DNA from: Humidesulfovibrio sp.
GTDB lineage: Bacteria > Desulfobacterota > Desulfovibrionia > Desulfovibrionales > Desulfovibrionaceae
DNA length: 42,192 nucleotides
NCBI RefSeq assembly: GCF_030689645.1
Contig: NZ_JAUYFU010000027.1
Coordinates: 1 to 42,192 of the forward strand
Direction: 5' to 3'
Both the position numbers and the translations under genes were made by a program. This document shows positions 25,382-33,498 of this stretch, in pieces (position 1 is the first letter of the stretch; each line of letters starts with the position of its first letter). The notes under the pieces were generated by a model. It made no database searches. It was given only the letters and a program-made list of their open reading frames with translations, and was not told the origin of the DNA.

Positions 25382-28300
25382 TCAAACCTCTTTTTGTTCC
25401 AGGGGCAGGCGCACCACGAAGGTGGTGCCCGCGCCCTGTTCGGTCTCGAAGAACAATTGGCCCTTGTGCTTCTCCATCACGATGCTGCGCGAGATGGTGA
25501 GGCCCTGGCCCGTGCCGCGCCCCACTTCCTTTGTGGTGAAGAAGGGATCGAAAATTTTTGTCTGCACCGCAGCGGGAATTCCCGTGCCCGTGTCGGCCAC
25601 GCGGATCTCGGCCCAGGGCGGGGCGAAGCGCGTGGACAGGGTGATGCGCCCCTCGCGGCTGGGGTCGGTTTTCTTGGCGTCGGCTATGGCGTGGGCGGCG
25701 TTGATGATGAGGTTCAGCACCACCTGGTTGATCTCGCCGCTCATGCACGTCACCAGCGGCAGCGCGGGGTCCAGGTTCAGGTCCAGCTCGGAGACGTACT
25801 TCCATTCGTTGCGCGACACCGTGGCCGTGCTTTTCATTGATTCGTTCAGGTCGGACGGGGCCATGATCGCCGCGCCGGGGTGGGCGAACTGCTTCACCGA
25901 GCGCACGATGGTGCTGATGCGCTCCACCCCTTCCAGGGTCTGGTTGAGGGCCCCTGGCACTTCCTCCGCCAGGTAGTTGATGTCGCGCTCCACCATGAGT
26001 TTTTCCAGGGCATCGATGTCGGCCATGCCGGGGCAGGCGGTCTTGGCTCCGTTGATGAGTTCGCGAACGGCGTGGATGATGACGAAGATGTCATCAAAAG
26101 CGCCCTTTATGAACTGGGTGTTGTTGCCCACGTATTGGGCCGGGGTGTTAATCTCGTGGGCTATGCCCGCGGCCAGCTGGCCGATGGCCTCCAGCTTCTG
26201 TGAGTGCATAAGCTGGGACTCCAAACCCTTGCGCTCGGTGGTGTCGGTGATGACGGCGAAGAAGCCTGCGGCCTTGCCTTCCTCGTCGGCGGAAATCGAA
26301 GGGGAGACCAGTGAGTAGATATGTCGCCCGGTCGCGTGCTTCCAGAGAATTTCCTCGGCCCCGGTGCGATGATGATCCGGCTGGCCCCCGGGGTGGCTGG
26401 AGATGAGCATCTCGGCCATGCGCCTCTGGCTGCCCTCTTCCACGAATTCGGTTACGGGCCGGCCTGTGATCACGGCCTTGCTTCGGCCAAGCATTTCGCA
26501 GAGGCGGTCGTTGGCGTAGGTGATGACCCCGCCGGGCTTGGCCATGAGCAGCCCCTCGTGCATGCTCTCCACCAGGGAGCGGTAGCGGGCCTCGTTCCTG
26601 CGCATGCGGGCCTCGGCGCGGATGCGGTCGCTGATGTCGGTAATCAGGCCGATGGAGCCTGCGTGCAGGCCGTCCGGCCCGATCAGGGGGCTGGCGTTGA
26701 CCAGGGTCCAGATGCGCTGGCCGTTTTTGTGCCGGAAGCGCAGCTCGTACTGGTCGGAGAGCCCCTGGCGGCGGCGCTTGATCTTCTGCAGAACCAGGCT
26801 GCGGTCCTCCGGGTCCAGGATGTCGAAGAACGGGCGGCCCAGGAGGTCTTGCAGCTCGTAGCCGAAAAGCGTGCCTGCGCGCGGGTTGGCGTAGGTGACG
26901 GCGGCCTTGGTGTCGAGCATGATGATGGCTTCTTGCGCGGTTTCCACGATGATGCGGAAGCGTTCCTCGCTTTCTCGCAGCTCGTTGATGGCTTGCATGC
27001 GCTCGGTGATGTCGCGATGGGATACCACCGCCCCGGTCATGCCCTTGGCCAGGGGCGTTGCCTGCATGACGAACCAGCGCTGCTTTCCGGTCACCGTGCC
27101 TGGATACTCGGTGCGGAAGAATGGCGCCTTGCCCGAAAGCACGGCCTGGATGCCAGCCAGGGCTGCTGCTGCGTGCGTATTGTCCTGCGCGGCGCGGCAG
27201 GCTTCGAGGTAGTTGTCGCCCAGGCGAAGTCGCACGCCGCTGCACAGGGGGGTGCTTTCCGGGCCGGTGGCCGCCCAGGATCTGTTGACCATGGTCAGCA
27301 CGCCGTGGCGGTCCAGCACGCACAGGTTGGCGGGCAGGGCGTCCAGAATGGCGCGCGACAGGCTTTCGCTGCGGCGCAGCGCCGTCGCGGCGCCTAGCCG
27401 CTCAATGACGGTGGACAAAAGCAGGGTAACCTGGCCCAGCACGCGGGAGTCGGTCAGACGCGCGGTGTCGCGCGGGGCGGCTGAGGCTATGATCAGCATG
27501 CCCAGCAGCCGATCGTTCACCAGCATGGGCACTGCGGCCAGGCAGGATATGCCAGCGCCGGACAACAATTCTTTTTCTTTGTGTCCGGCCGGGGGCATGT
27601 GGGCCGCATCGCGGATGAACACGCGCTCCCCGGCGAGGATGCGCTCCGTGAGCCAGGGCGCCTTGCGCGGGCCCAGACGGCGCAGGCTCCGGGGCAGAGC
27701 GTCGTCGGTCAGGGTGCGCGTCTGATGGGTCAGGGTGAAGGTCCGCGTCCGGGCGTGGAACAGGAACACCCCGCCCAGGCGCATGTCCAGAAAACGGCAG
27801 AGGTCGGCGAGGCATTCCTCTATGGCCAGGGCCATTTCCTTGTCGCCGGAGTTGATGAGCCGGCCAGAAATAGCTGATACCAGCGCCTCGGTCTCTAGTC
27901 TGTGCTCGATCTCGGCCTGATTTTTCTGGCGGCTGGCAGTGTTGCGGGCGCTGGTGATGAGCGCGGGCTGGCCCTGGAATTCCTGGGCCTGGCAAAGGAA
28001 CTCTGCCGGGATGGTGAAACCGTCGCGCCGCACGAGGGTGGCCTGGAACAGCTCCGGCGCGCCGGTCAGAGCATTTGCGAGGTGGCTGGCCCCGGCCTTT
28101 TGGTCGGCCTCGGCCATGTTTTCCAGCAGGTTCGCACCGGAAAGACTTTCGGTGGAGAGGTTGAGCCAGATGCCCGCGTTCTTGTTGGCGTCGAGGATGC
28201 GGCCCTGCCCGTCGTGAATGAAGATGGCGTCGGCCGCGTTGTTGAAGAACTCCCGGAACTGCCGCTCGGACTTGCTGAGCATCGCCAGGGAGATCCGCGT

Positions 28301-29566
28301 GTCGAGCACATGCTCCAATTGCCGGGCGATGGCCGAGAGCATGGCCTCGTCGTCGGGCTGGAACGGATGGGCCGCATGGGGGCTGCACAGATGCACGGCC
28401 CCGCGCTCATGGCCCAAGACGTTCAGGGGCTGCGCCAAGGAGTGGGAGCAGGTTGCGCCGGGGGCGGCGGCGCTGAAGTAGTCCTGGCCGTCGAAGCTGA
28501 TGCGCGCGGTCATGCCGTCGGGCGCGTCCCAGCACAAGGGAAGGATGTCGGCGGCGCCTTGCAGCAGTTCCGCGTCGCCGTCCTGGTTGCGGCTCAGCAC
28601 TTCGGCCAAGCGGTTCAGGCCTGCGGCTTCGCGCAGTTGGCCGCGCAGCTCCGAGGCGATGCGCGCCTGGGTTTCGGAGGCGTCGCGCAGGGCGGTGACG
28701 TCCTGGATGATAACCGCAATGCCCTCGAAAGCTCCGCTGGCGCTGAAGAGCGGGAACACGCGGGTGTCGAGGAAGGCCAGCTTCTCGCCCTCGGCCAGGC
28801 GTTCAAGCCCGATGGGTTCGGCGTGGTCGGCGGAAAGGCTGCTGCGCAGGCGTTCCAGGGCCGGGGCAACCCAGGGCAGCAGTGCCGCCAGATCTTTGGA
28901 CACGAAAGTCTCGGAGCTGGGGCAGACTTCGCCGCCATCCGGTCCCGGCTCGCCGCCGAGGGTCTCGCTCAGCCAACGGCAGGCGGTCTGGTTCAGGTCG
29001 GTGATGCGGCCTTCGGGGTCGGACAAGATCACTGCGTTGGGCAGGGCCTGGAACACTGCGGCCAGATGGCGCTTTTCGCTCAGGGTGCACTGGTTCTGCT
29101 GGCGCAGAGCAGCCTGTTCGGCGGAATTGTCGTCGGCGTTCCAATCAACGCTCACGGCGGTGGCGAGCCTGTCGAAGAATCGCGAGGCGAAGCGCAGGCT
29201 GTCGCGCCGGAGCTGGTCCGCAAGCATGCTTTGCTCCACCAGGTCTAGATAAGACTGGCGATACTGGGACATGAGCCCCAGAAACTCGCCCAAGCTTATC
29301 CCTTGTGCCTGTTGGCGCCGGGCTTCCGCAACCGCAAAGGCTTCCAGGAGGCTTTCGCCAAAGCGATCGTCCGGTCCCATCTCCACTGCGGCAAGGCCGC
29401 GGCCAAGGGCTTCCTGCAGCGCTTCTGAAAGTCCGCGGATGAAGAGGCGGCAGGCCTCTTCGCTGATGGACGCATGCGCGGTGTATCCACGCTCTGTGGC
29501 GTAGGCCAGCGCGCGGCCTGCAAGCCAGTCCTCGCTCTGGCGCAGGAGTAGTGCGAATTCATGCAT
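25382..29566 (-). CDS. Large soluble multi-PAS/GAF sensor histidine kinase
   Basis: 1394 residues, ATG 29566 with AAGGAG five bases upstream. No membrane segments, so probably cytoplasmic. The N-terminus (about 5-140) is helical and may be an RsbRD_N-like sensor domain. Then come PAS (about 165-290), GAF (about 315-425), PAS (about 430-555), GAF (about 560-725) and three PAS domains (about 735-855, 860-980 and 985-1110; VVSHRDITER and LITDISDR mark two PAC ends). The kinase core has His1137 (AAGIAHEINTPAQYV), the N box NQVVLNLIINAAHAI, and the G boxes VADTGTGIP and GRGTGQGLTISRSIV. No receiver domain is fused. The three receivers encoded directly downstream are the obvious partners. Confidence 0.93.
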   Translation of the reverse strand: MHEFALLLRQSEDWLAGRALAYATERGYTAHASISEEACRLFIRGLSEALQEALGRGLAAVEMGPDDRFGESLLEAFAVAEARRQQAQGISLGEFLGLMSQYRQSYLDLVEQSMLADQLRRDSLRFASRFFDRLATAVSVDWNADDNSAEQAALRQQNQCTLSEKRHLAAVFQALPNAVILSDPEGRITDLNQTACRWLSETLGGEPGPDGGEVCPSSETFVSKDLAALLPWVAPALERLRSSLSADHAEPIGLERLAEGEKLAFLDTRVFPLFSASGAFEGIAVIIQDVTALRDASETQARIASELRGQLREAAGLNRLAEVLSRNQDGDAELLQGAADILPLCWDAPDGMTARISFDGQDYFSAAAPGATCSHSLAQPLNVLGHERGAVHLCSPHAAHPFQPDDEAMLSAIARQLEHVLDTRISLAMLSKSERQFREFFNNAADAIFIHDGQGRILDANKNAGIWLNLSTESLSGANLLENMAEADQKAGASHLANALTGAPELFQATLVRRDGFTIPAEFLCQAQEFQGQPALITSARNTASRQKNQAEIEHRLETEALVSAISGRLINSGDKEMALAIEECLADLCRFLDMRLGGVFLFHARTRTFTLTHQTRTLTDDALPRSLRRLGPRKAPWLTERILAGERVFIRDAAHMPPAGHKEKELLSGAGISCLAAVPMLVNDRLLGMLIIASAAPRDTARLTDSRVLGQVTLLLSTVIERLGAATALRRSESLSRAILDALPANLCVLDRHGVLTMVNRSWAATGPESTPLCSGVRLRLGDNYLEACRAAQDNTHAAAALAGIQAVLSGKAPFFRTEYPGTVTGKQRWFVMQATPLAKGMTGAVVSHRDITERMQAINELRESEERFRIIVETAQEAIIMLDTKAAVTYANPRAGTLFGYELQDLLGRPFFDILDPEDRSLVLQKIKRRRQGLSDQYELRFRHKNGQRIWTLVNASPLIGPDGLHAGSIGLITDISDRIRAEARMRRNEARYRSLVESMHEGLLMAKPGGVITYANDRLCEMLGRSKAVITGRPVTEFVEEGSQRRMAEMLISSHPGGQPDHHRTGAEEILWKHATGRHIYSLVSPSISADEEGKAAGFFAVITDTTERKGLESQLMHSQKLEAIGQLAAGIAHEINTPAQYVGNNTQFIKGAFDDIFVIIHAVRELINGAKTACPGMADIDALEKLMVERDINYLAEEVPGALNQTLEGVERISTIVRSVKQFAHPGAAIMAPSDLNESMKSTATVSRNEWKYVSELDLNLDPALPLVTCMSGEINQVVLNLIINAAHAIADAKKTDPSREGRITLSTRFAPPWAEIRVADTGTGIPAAVQTKIFDPFFTTKEVGRGTGQGLTISRSIVMEKHKGQLFFETEQGAGTTFVVRLPLEQKEV

Positions 29567-29598
29567 GAAGTCTCCTTGGACAGCCGAGCCCCAAAGCT

Positions 29599-29609
29599 AT
29601 TGGTCCAAT
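29599..29609. repeat. Palindrome ATTGG-T-CCAAT between kinase and ars operon
   Basis: A perfect five-base inverted repeat lies 33 bases before the kinase start in the divergent region 29567-29756. It could be a regulator site for the kinase operon. Short palindromes arise by chance, so this is weak. The rest of this gap holds the ars promoter and operator. Confidence 0.3.
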
Positions 29610-29702
29610 GATAATTGCATACCCCATGTCGCACATTTTCCCCTCCGGGGCAACGTGTTGGCGTGTGGATCCAAACGCTTCGACAAAGTTGCTCGCGCGT
29701 CA

Positions 29703-29730
29703 TTGACACCTGCGACACATAGCCATATTG
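29703..29730 (+). promoter_or_regulatory. ars operon promoter
   Basis: A perfect TTGACA (29703-29708) is followed after 16 bases by TATTGT (29725-29730), about 27 bases before the arsR start at 29757. It is the best promoter-like site in front of the operon and overlaps the proposed ArsR operator. Confidence 0.6.
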
Positions 29731-29740
29731 TAATGTCTCG
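29713..29740. promoter_or_regulatory. Proposed ArsR operator (imperfect inverted repeat)
   Basis: CGACACAT (29713-29720) and ATGTCTCG (29733-29740) are inverted repeats matching at seven of eight bases, separated by 12 bases that contain the -10 box. ArsR/SmtB repressors bind such dyads across the promoter and leave when arsenite binds. Assignment is by position and symmetry only. Confidence 0.5.
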
Positions 29741-29756
29741 AAGCGAGGAGGACGGC

Positions 29757-30119
29757 ATGGACGAATTGCTGCGGGTCATGAAGGCCCTTTCCGACCCTGG
29801 CCGGGTCACCATACTGAAGCTCTTGGGAAGCCGGGAGCTCTGCGCCTGCGAGATCATCCGGGCGCTCAAGCTGGCGCAGCCCACCATATCCCGGCACATG
29901 AAGATCCTGTCTGACGCTGGTCTGGTGACCGGGCGCAAGGTCGGCTCCTGGGTGCATTACCGCGTGGTCGAGAACCCGGCCTCGCCCTATGCGCGCACCC
30001 TGCTGGCCGCTCTCTCCGGCTGGCTGGAGGACGATCCTGCGCTTCTGGCCCTGCGCGAGAACATGAACAAGGCCGCGCCTTGCGGCAAGCCTGTCATCGA
30101 AAAGGAGCTGCGGCCATGA
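29757..30119 (+). CDS. arsR: ArsR-family arsenite-responsive repressor
   Basis: 120 residues from ATG 29757, chosen for GAGGAGG five bases upstream; another ATG eight codons earlier (29733) lies inside the operator. A winged helix-turn-helix of the ArsR/SmtB family: ALSDPGRVTILKLL, ELCACEIIRALKLAQPTISRHMKIL, GLVTGRKVGSWVHYRV. The metalloid site is Cys29-x-Cys31 in the recognition-side helix, as in ELCVCDL of Escherichia coli ArsR; the third Cys of that site is absent (Arg/Ala nearby), and two-Cys ArsR sites are known. The stop overlaps arsC by four bases (ATGA). Confidence 0.93.
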   Translation: MDELLRVMKALSDPGRVTILKLLGSRELCACEIIRALKLAQPTISRHMKILSDAGLVTGRKVGSWVHYRVVENPASPYARTLLAALSGWLEDDPALLALRENMNKAAPCGKPVIEKELRP

Positions 30120-30565
30120 GCAGGACCAGGGTGCTTTTCGTTTGCGGACAGAACTCCGCCCGCAGCCAGATGGCCGAGGCCCTGCTTGACCACCTGGCGG
30201 GCGACCGGTACGAGGCCCACAGCGCAGGCATCGAGCCGGCGCCCATCAATCCGCTGGCCGTGGCCGTCATGGCCGAGCGCGGCATCGATATTTCCGGCAA
30301 GCGCACCAAGCTGGTGGCCGAGGCCGTGGCCGAACTGGCCGGGCGCGGGGAACAGTTCGAGGTGGTCGTCACCGTGTGCAGCAAGGCCGCTGGCCTGTGC
30401 CCCTTTGTGCCTGGCGTGGCCGTCACCGAGCGCTGGAGCTTCGATGACCCCGGCACGGTTGCGGGAACGCCGCAGGAGCAGTTGGCCAAGGTGCGCGCCG
30501 TGCGCGATGACATTGAAACCACGCTGCGCGCCTGGGTTGCCCATAGGGCGCAGAGGGACGGATAA
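30116..30565 (+). CDS. arsC: Thioredoxin-coupled arsenate reductase
   Basis: 149 residues with the low-molecular-weight phosphatase loop Cys10-GQNSA-Arg16, a second pair Cys88/Cys95 with the seven-residue spacing of Cys82/Cys89 in the pI258 enzyme, and the Asp in FDDPG. It reduces arsenate to arsenite through a Cys10 to Cys88 to Cys95 disulfide cascade that thioredoxin resets. This matters here because the operon brings its own thioredoxin-like genes. AAGGAG precedes the start, and its stop overlaps the permease start by one base (TAATG). Confidence 0.95.
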   Translation: MSRTRVLFVCGQNSARSQMAEALLDHLAGDRYEAHSAGIEPAPINPLAVAVMAERGIDISGKRTKLVAEAVAELAGRGEQFEVVVTVCSKAAGLCPFVPGVAVTERWSFDDPGTVAGTPQEQLAKVRAVRDDIETTLRAWVAHRAQRDG

Positions 30566-31752
30566 TGAAGGAATTGAAGCCGCTGGGCTCCCTTGATGCT
30601 GACAAGCCCTGCTCCTGCCAGCCCAAGACCGTGCGAGAGGCCCGCGAGATGCTGCGCGCCCAGCGCGAGAAGAATCGCCAAGCCCAGGCCGAAGCCCGCG
30701 CCCAGCGCGTGGCCGAGGTGCTTGCCCCGCCTTCCAGCCTGCCGGGCAAGCTGGGCCTCACCTTTGCCGCGCTCGTCATCTGGTGGAACCTGTACCAGAT
30801 GCTGCCGGGCATCGCCCGTTTCGCCACGCAGAACCTCCTGGGCCTGGATCTGACCAGCCACCTGGGCGCCAGCGTGGAGTTCTTTCTTTACGACACGCCC
30901 AAGGTGCTGCTGCTGCTGGCCTTGGTGGTGTTCGGCGTGGGCGTGCTGCGCAGCTTCTTTACCCCGGAGCGCACCCGCCGCCTGCTGGCGGGCAAAAGCG
31001 AGGCTTTCGGCAACGTGCTGGCCGCGCTGCTCGGCATTGTCACGCCCTTCTGCTCGTGTTCCGCCGTGCCGCTGTTCATCGGATTCCTGGGGGCCGGGGT
31101 GCCCCTTGGCGTCACCTTCTCCTTTCTTATCTCCGCTCCCATGGTCAACGAGATTGCCGTGGTGCTGCTTTACAGCCTGCTGGGCTGGAAGGTGGCGGCC
31201 ATCTACATGGGCACAGGGCTGGCCGTGGCCATGGTCTGCGGCTTTGTCATCGGGCGGCTCAAGCTTGAGCGCCACGTTGAGGACTGGGTGCTGGCCGTGC
31301 GGGCCGGCGGCGGAGAGACCGACCAGCCGGAGCTGACCTGGGCCGAGCGCTTGGACGCCGGGGCCGTTGCCGCCCGCGACATTCTGGGCAAGGTCTGGCC
31401 CTGGGTGGTGGCGGGCATCGCCGTGGGCGCAGGCATCCATGGCTATGTGCCCGAGGGTTTCCTGGCGTCCATCATGGGCCGCGAGGCCTGGTGGAGCGTG
31501 CCTGCTGCGGTGGTCATCGGCATTCCCATGTACTCCAACGCGGCGGGCATCGTGCCCGTGGTCCACGCGCTGCTGGAAAAGGGCGCGGCGCTGGGCACTG
31601 TGCTGGCCTTCATGATGGCCGTCATCGCGCTTTCGCTGCCGGAGATGGTCATATTGCGCAAGGTGCTCAAGCCCAAGCTGCTGGCGGTCTTCGTGGGCGT
31701 GGTCGGCCTGGGCATTTTGCTGGTGGGTTTTTTGTTCAACGCAATTATGTAG
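30565..31752 (+). CDS. ArsP/DUF318-type permease
   Basis: 395 residues. A 50-residue charged cytoplasmic N-terminus holds Cys16-Ser-Cys18 and an Arg/Gln/Ala-rich helix. About eight to ten membrane helices follow, with TPFCSCSAVPLFIGFLGAG and AGIVPVVHALLEKGAALGT, the two conserved halves of the DUF318 permease family. ArsP of Campylobacter, a member, exports trivalent organoarsenicals. The CxC motif in a membrane helix is conserved in the family and could bind trivalent arsenic. Whether the substrate here is arsenite, an organoarsenical or another thiol-reactive species is not decided by sequence. Confidence 0.85.
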   Translation: MKELKPLGSLDADKPCSCQPKTVREAREMLRAQREKNRQAQAEARAQRVAEVLAPPSSLPGKLGLTFAALVIWWNLYQMLPGIARFATQNLLGLDLTSHLGASVEFFLYDTPKVLLLLALVVFGVGVLRSFFTPERTRRLLAGKSEAFGNVLAALLGIVTPFCSCSAVPLFIGFLGAGVPLGVTFSFLISAPMVNEIAVVLLYSLLGWKVAAIYMGTGLAVAMVCGFVIGRLKLERHVEDWVLAVRAGGGETDQPELTWAERLDAGAVAARDILGKVWPWVVAGIAVGAGIHGYVPEGFLASIMGREAWWSVPAAVVIGIPMYSNAAGIVPVVHALLEKGAALGTVLAFMMAVIALSLPEMVILRKVLKPKLLAVFVGVVGLGILLVGFLFNAIM

Positions 31753-31764
31753 GCGGTTCTTGCC

Positions 31765-32166
31765 ATGGGGCGCATGCGGCTCGATATTCTCTGGCAGAGG
31801 GTGCTTAAGGGGGCGGAAACGTGCGAACGCTGCGGCGAAACGGGCGAGAGCGTGCGCCGGGCCGTCCTGGCGCTGCGTGAGGCGCTGGCCCCGCGGGGCA
31901 TCGAAGTGGTCCTGATGGAAAAGGCCCTGCCGCTTTTTGCCGTGACGGAGAGCAATCGTGTGTTTATCGGCGGCCAGCCTTTGGAAGACCTGCTGGGCGC
32001 CGAGGTGGGCGAGAGTCACTGCCAGTCCTGCTGCGACTTGCTGGGCGCGCAGACCGATTGCCGCACCCTGCGCCTGGAGGGCCGGGAGTATGAGGCCCTG
32101 TCCGAGGAACTCATCGTGCGCGCCGGGCTGCTGGCGGCCAACAGGCTGGAGGCGGCAGCTCAGTAA
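31765..32166 (+). CDS. Cys-rich DUF2703-like protein
   Basis: 133 residues, soluble, starting 12 bases after the permease. Six cysteines: Cys20 and Cys23 (ETCERCGETG), Cys86, Cys89 and Cys90 (SHCQSCC), and Cys99 (TDCRTL). The order strand (MRLDILWQRV), CxxC, helix (VRRAVLALREAL), strand (IEVVLMEKALP), then NRVFIGGQPLEDLLG resembles a thioredoxin-fold core, and the family is DUF2703 as far as I recall. A role as arsenite-binding chaperone or redox partner, as ArsD has for ArsA, is plausible but inferred. Confidence 0.8.
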   Translation: MGRMRLDILWQRVLKGAETCERCGETGESVRRAVLALREALAPRGIEVVLMEKALPLFAVTESNRVFIGGQPLEDLLGAEVGESHCQSCCDLLGAQTDCRTLRLEGREYEALSEELIVRAGLLAANRLEAAAQ

Positions 32167-32213
32167 TTGGATTTCGGTTCAGCAATCTGGAGTCAGCACA
32201 ACACGCAACCCCC

Positions 32214-32227
32214 GCCCCGCGCGGGGC
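32214..32227. repeat. 14-bp palindrome in the DUF2703-TPR gap
   Basis: GCCCCGCGCGGGGC is a perfect palindrome in the 78-base gap. In RNA it could form a short hairpin about 17 bases before the TPR start. There is no T-run, so it is not a terminator. It might adjust relative expression within the operon. Confidence 0.35.
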
Positions 32228-32244
32228 AAACGGAGAATAAGCGC

Positions 32245-32856
32245 ATGGCCGAATCGGCGCGCACTTTCAGCAAAGGCGAGTTCATTGGCGGTATAGTGGC
32301 GGCGCTGGCCGTTGGATTTTTCCTGGGAAGCATCTCCATGGAGCTGCGCCAGCCCGCGCAGATGCCCATGCAGACCATGAGCCAGCCTGCTGCCCAGATG
32401 CCCGGACAGAAAGGGGACGGGCACGACCATACTGCGGAGCTGGCCCACATAGGCGAGCTGGAGATAGCCACAGCGCAGAAGCCCGGCGACCAGGCCCAGT
32501 GGATCGAGCTGGGCAACCTGTATTTCGACACCCACCAGGCCCGGAAGTCCATCGCCGCGTATGAGAAGGCCATCGCCCTCGGTCCGGTGAGCGCCGACGT
32601 GTGGACCGATCTGGGCATCATGCACCGCGAGGCTGGCGAGCCCAAGAAGGCGCTGGAGATTTTCGACACCGCTCTCAAGCTGGACGCGCGCCACGAGAAT
32701 GCCTTGTATAATAAGGGTGTAGTGCTGTTGCACGACGTGCAGGACCGCACCGCCGCCGTCGCCACCTGGGAAAAGCTGTTGCAGGTGAATCCCGCAGCCA
32801 AGAATCCCGAGGGCCGGGCTCTGCGCGGCATGGTCGACGAGCTCAAAAAAGGCTAG
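32245..32856 (+). CDS. Membrane-anchored TPR protein
   Basis: 203 residues from ATG 32245 with CGGAG upstream. A single membrane helix (about 12-32, GEFIGGIVAALAVGFFLGS) is an uncleaved anchor. A Met/Gln-rich and then His/Asp stretch (MPMQTMSQPAAQMPGQK, GHDHTAE) follows and could bind metal. Residues about 70-195 hold about three tetratricopeptide repeats (WIELGNLYFDTHQARKSIAAY, VWTDLGIMHREAGEPKKALEI, ALYNKGVVLLHDVQDRTAAV). The domain faces the periplasm by the positive-inside rule. TPRs bind proteins; the partner here could be one of the thioredoxins or the permease. Confidence 0.85.
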   Translation: MAESARTFSKGEFIGGIVAALAVGFFLGSISMELRQPAQMPMQTMSQPAAQMPGQKGDGHDHTAELAHIGELEIATAQKPGDQAQWIELGNLYFDTHQARKSIAAYEKAIALGPVSADVWTDLGIMHREAGEPKKALEIFDTALKLDARHENALYNKGVVLLHDVQDRTAAVATWEKLLQVNPAAKNPEGRALRGMVDELKKG

Positions 32857-32887
32857 CGCACAAAGCGGCAAAACACGGAGAACGAAC

Positions 32888-33121
32888 ATGGAAATCAAGG
32901 TTCTTGGGCCGGGGTGCCCCAAGTGTCACGAGGCGGAGAAGCTGGTGCGCGAGGCTGTGGCCGAGGCCGGGGTGCCGGCCCAGGTGACCAAGGTTTCGGA
33001 CTTCAAGGAAATGGCCATGCTGGGCGTTTTCGCCACCCCTGCCGTGGTTGTGGACGGCGTGGTGAAATGCTCAGGCAAGGTTCCGTCGAAAAAGGAGATT
33101 CTGGCGTGGCTCGGAAAATGA
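32888..33121 (+). CDS. Small thioredoxin/glutaredoxin-like protein (CPKC)
   Basis: 77 residues, no signal peptide, so cytoplasmic. Active site Cys10-Pro-Lys-Cys13 (GPGCPKC), a cis-Pro stretch at FATPAVVVDG and a compact thioredoxin fold, as in the archaeal MTH895-type redox proteins. It has an extra Cys in DGVVKCSGK. It probably exchanges electrons with ArsC or with the cytoplasmic face of the CcdA-like protein. The stop overlaps the next gene by four bases (ATGA). Confidence 0.9.
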   Translation: MEIKVLGPGCPKCHEAEKLVREAVAEAGVPAQVTKVSDFKEMAMLGVFATPAVVVDGVVKCSGKVPSKKEILAWLGK

Positions 33122-33486
33122 CGCGTTGTCTCCTCCTGGCCTTGGCGTTGTGTCTGGCGGGCACGCTGGCCTTTGCCGCACCGGCTCAGGCTCCGCAGGT
33201 GCCGGTGAAAGGCGTGGTGACCATGTTGGACCTGGGCGCGAAGAGCTGTATTCCCTGCAAGATGATGGCGCCCATTCTGGTGGAGCTTGAGAAGGACTAC
33301 CGGGGCAAGGCCGCTGTGGTGTTCATCGACGTGCGCGAGGACAACGATGCGGCCAGAAAGTTCGGCATCCGGGCCATTCCCACGCAGATATTCTTTAACA
33401 GGGCAGGCCAGGAGGTTTCGCGCCACGAGGGCTTCATGGACAAGAAGACCGCCTCCGACACGCTGAACAAGCTGCTGGCGAAGTAG
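33118..33486 (+). CDS. Exported thioredoxin (CIPC)
   Basis: 122 residues from ATG 33118, overlapping the previous gene; an earlier start in this frame would read through it and is not real. AAAGGAG is 20 or so bases upstream. A Sec signal covers about 1-21 (LLLALALCLAGTLAFAA). The mature protein is a full thioredoxin fold with Cys44-Ile-Pro-Cys47 in place of CGPC and cis-Pro in RAIPTQIFF. The site faces the periplasm, where it would be reduced by the CcdA-like carrier encoded next. Confidence 0.92.
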   Translation: MTRCLLLALALCLAGTLAFAAPAQAPQVPVKGVVTMLDLGAKSCIPCKMMAPILVELEKDYRGKAAVVFIDVREDNDAARKFGIRAIPTQIFFNRAGQEVSRHEGFMDKKTASDTLNKLLAK

Positions 33487-33498
33487 CAGGGAAGCTCC

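Noticed and set aside
24707-25840. 377-codon frame on the plus strand
   Set aside because: Lies opposite the REC-HDOD and kinase genes, rich in His/Gly/Val from reversed GC-rich codons, no recognisable motif.
27902-29248. 448-codon frame on the plus strand
   Set aside because: Opposite the kinase PAS/GAF region, which has clear domain motifs; the plus frame has none.
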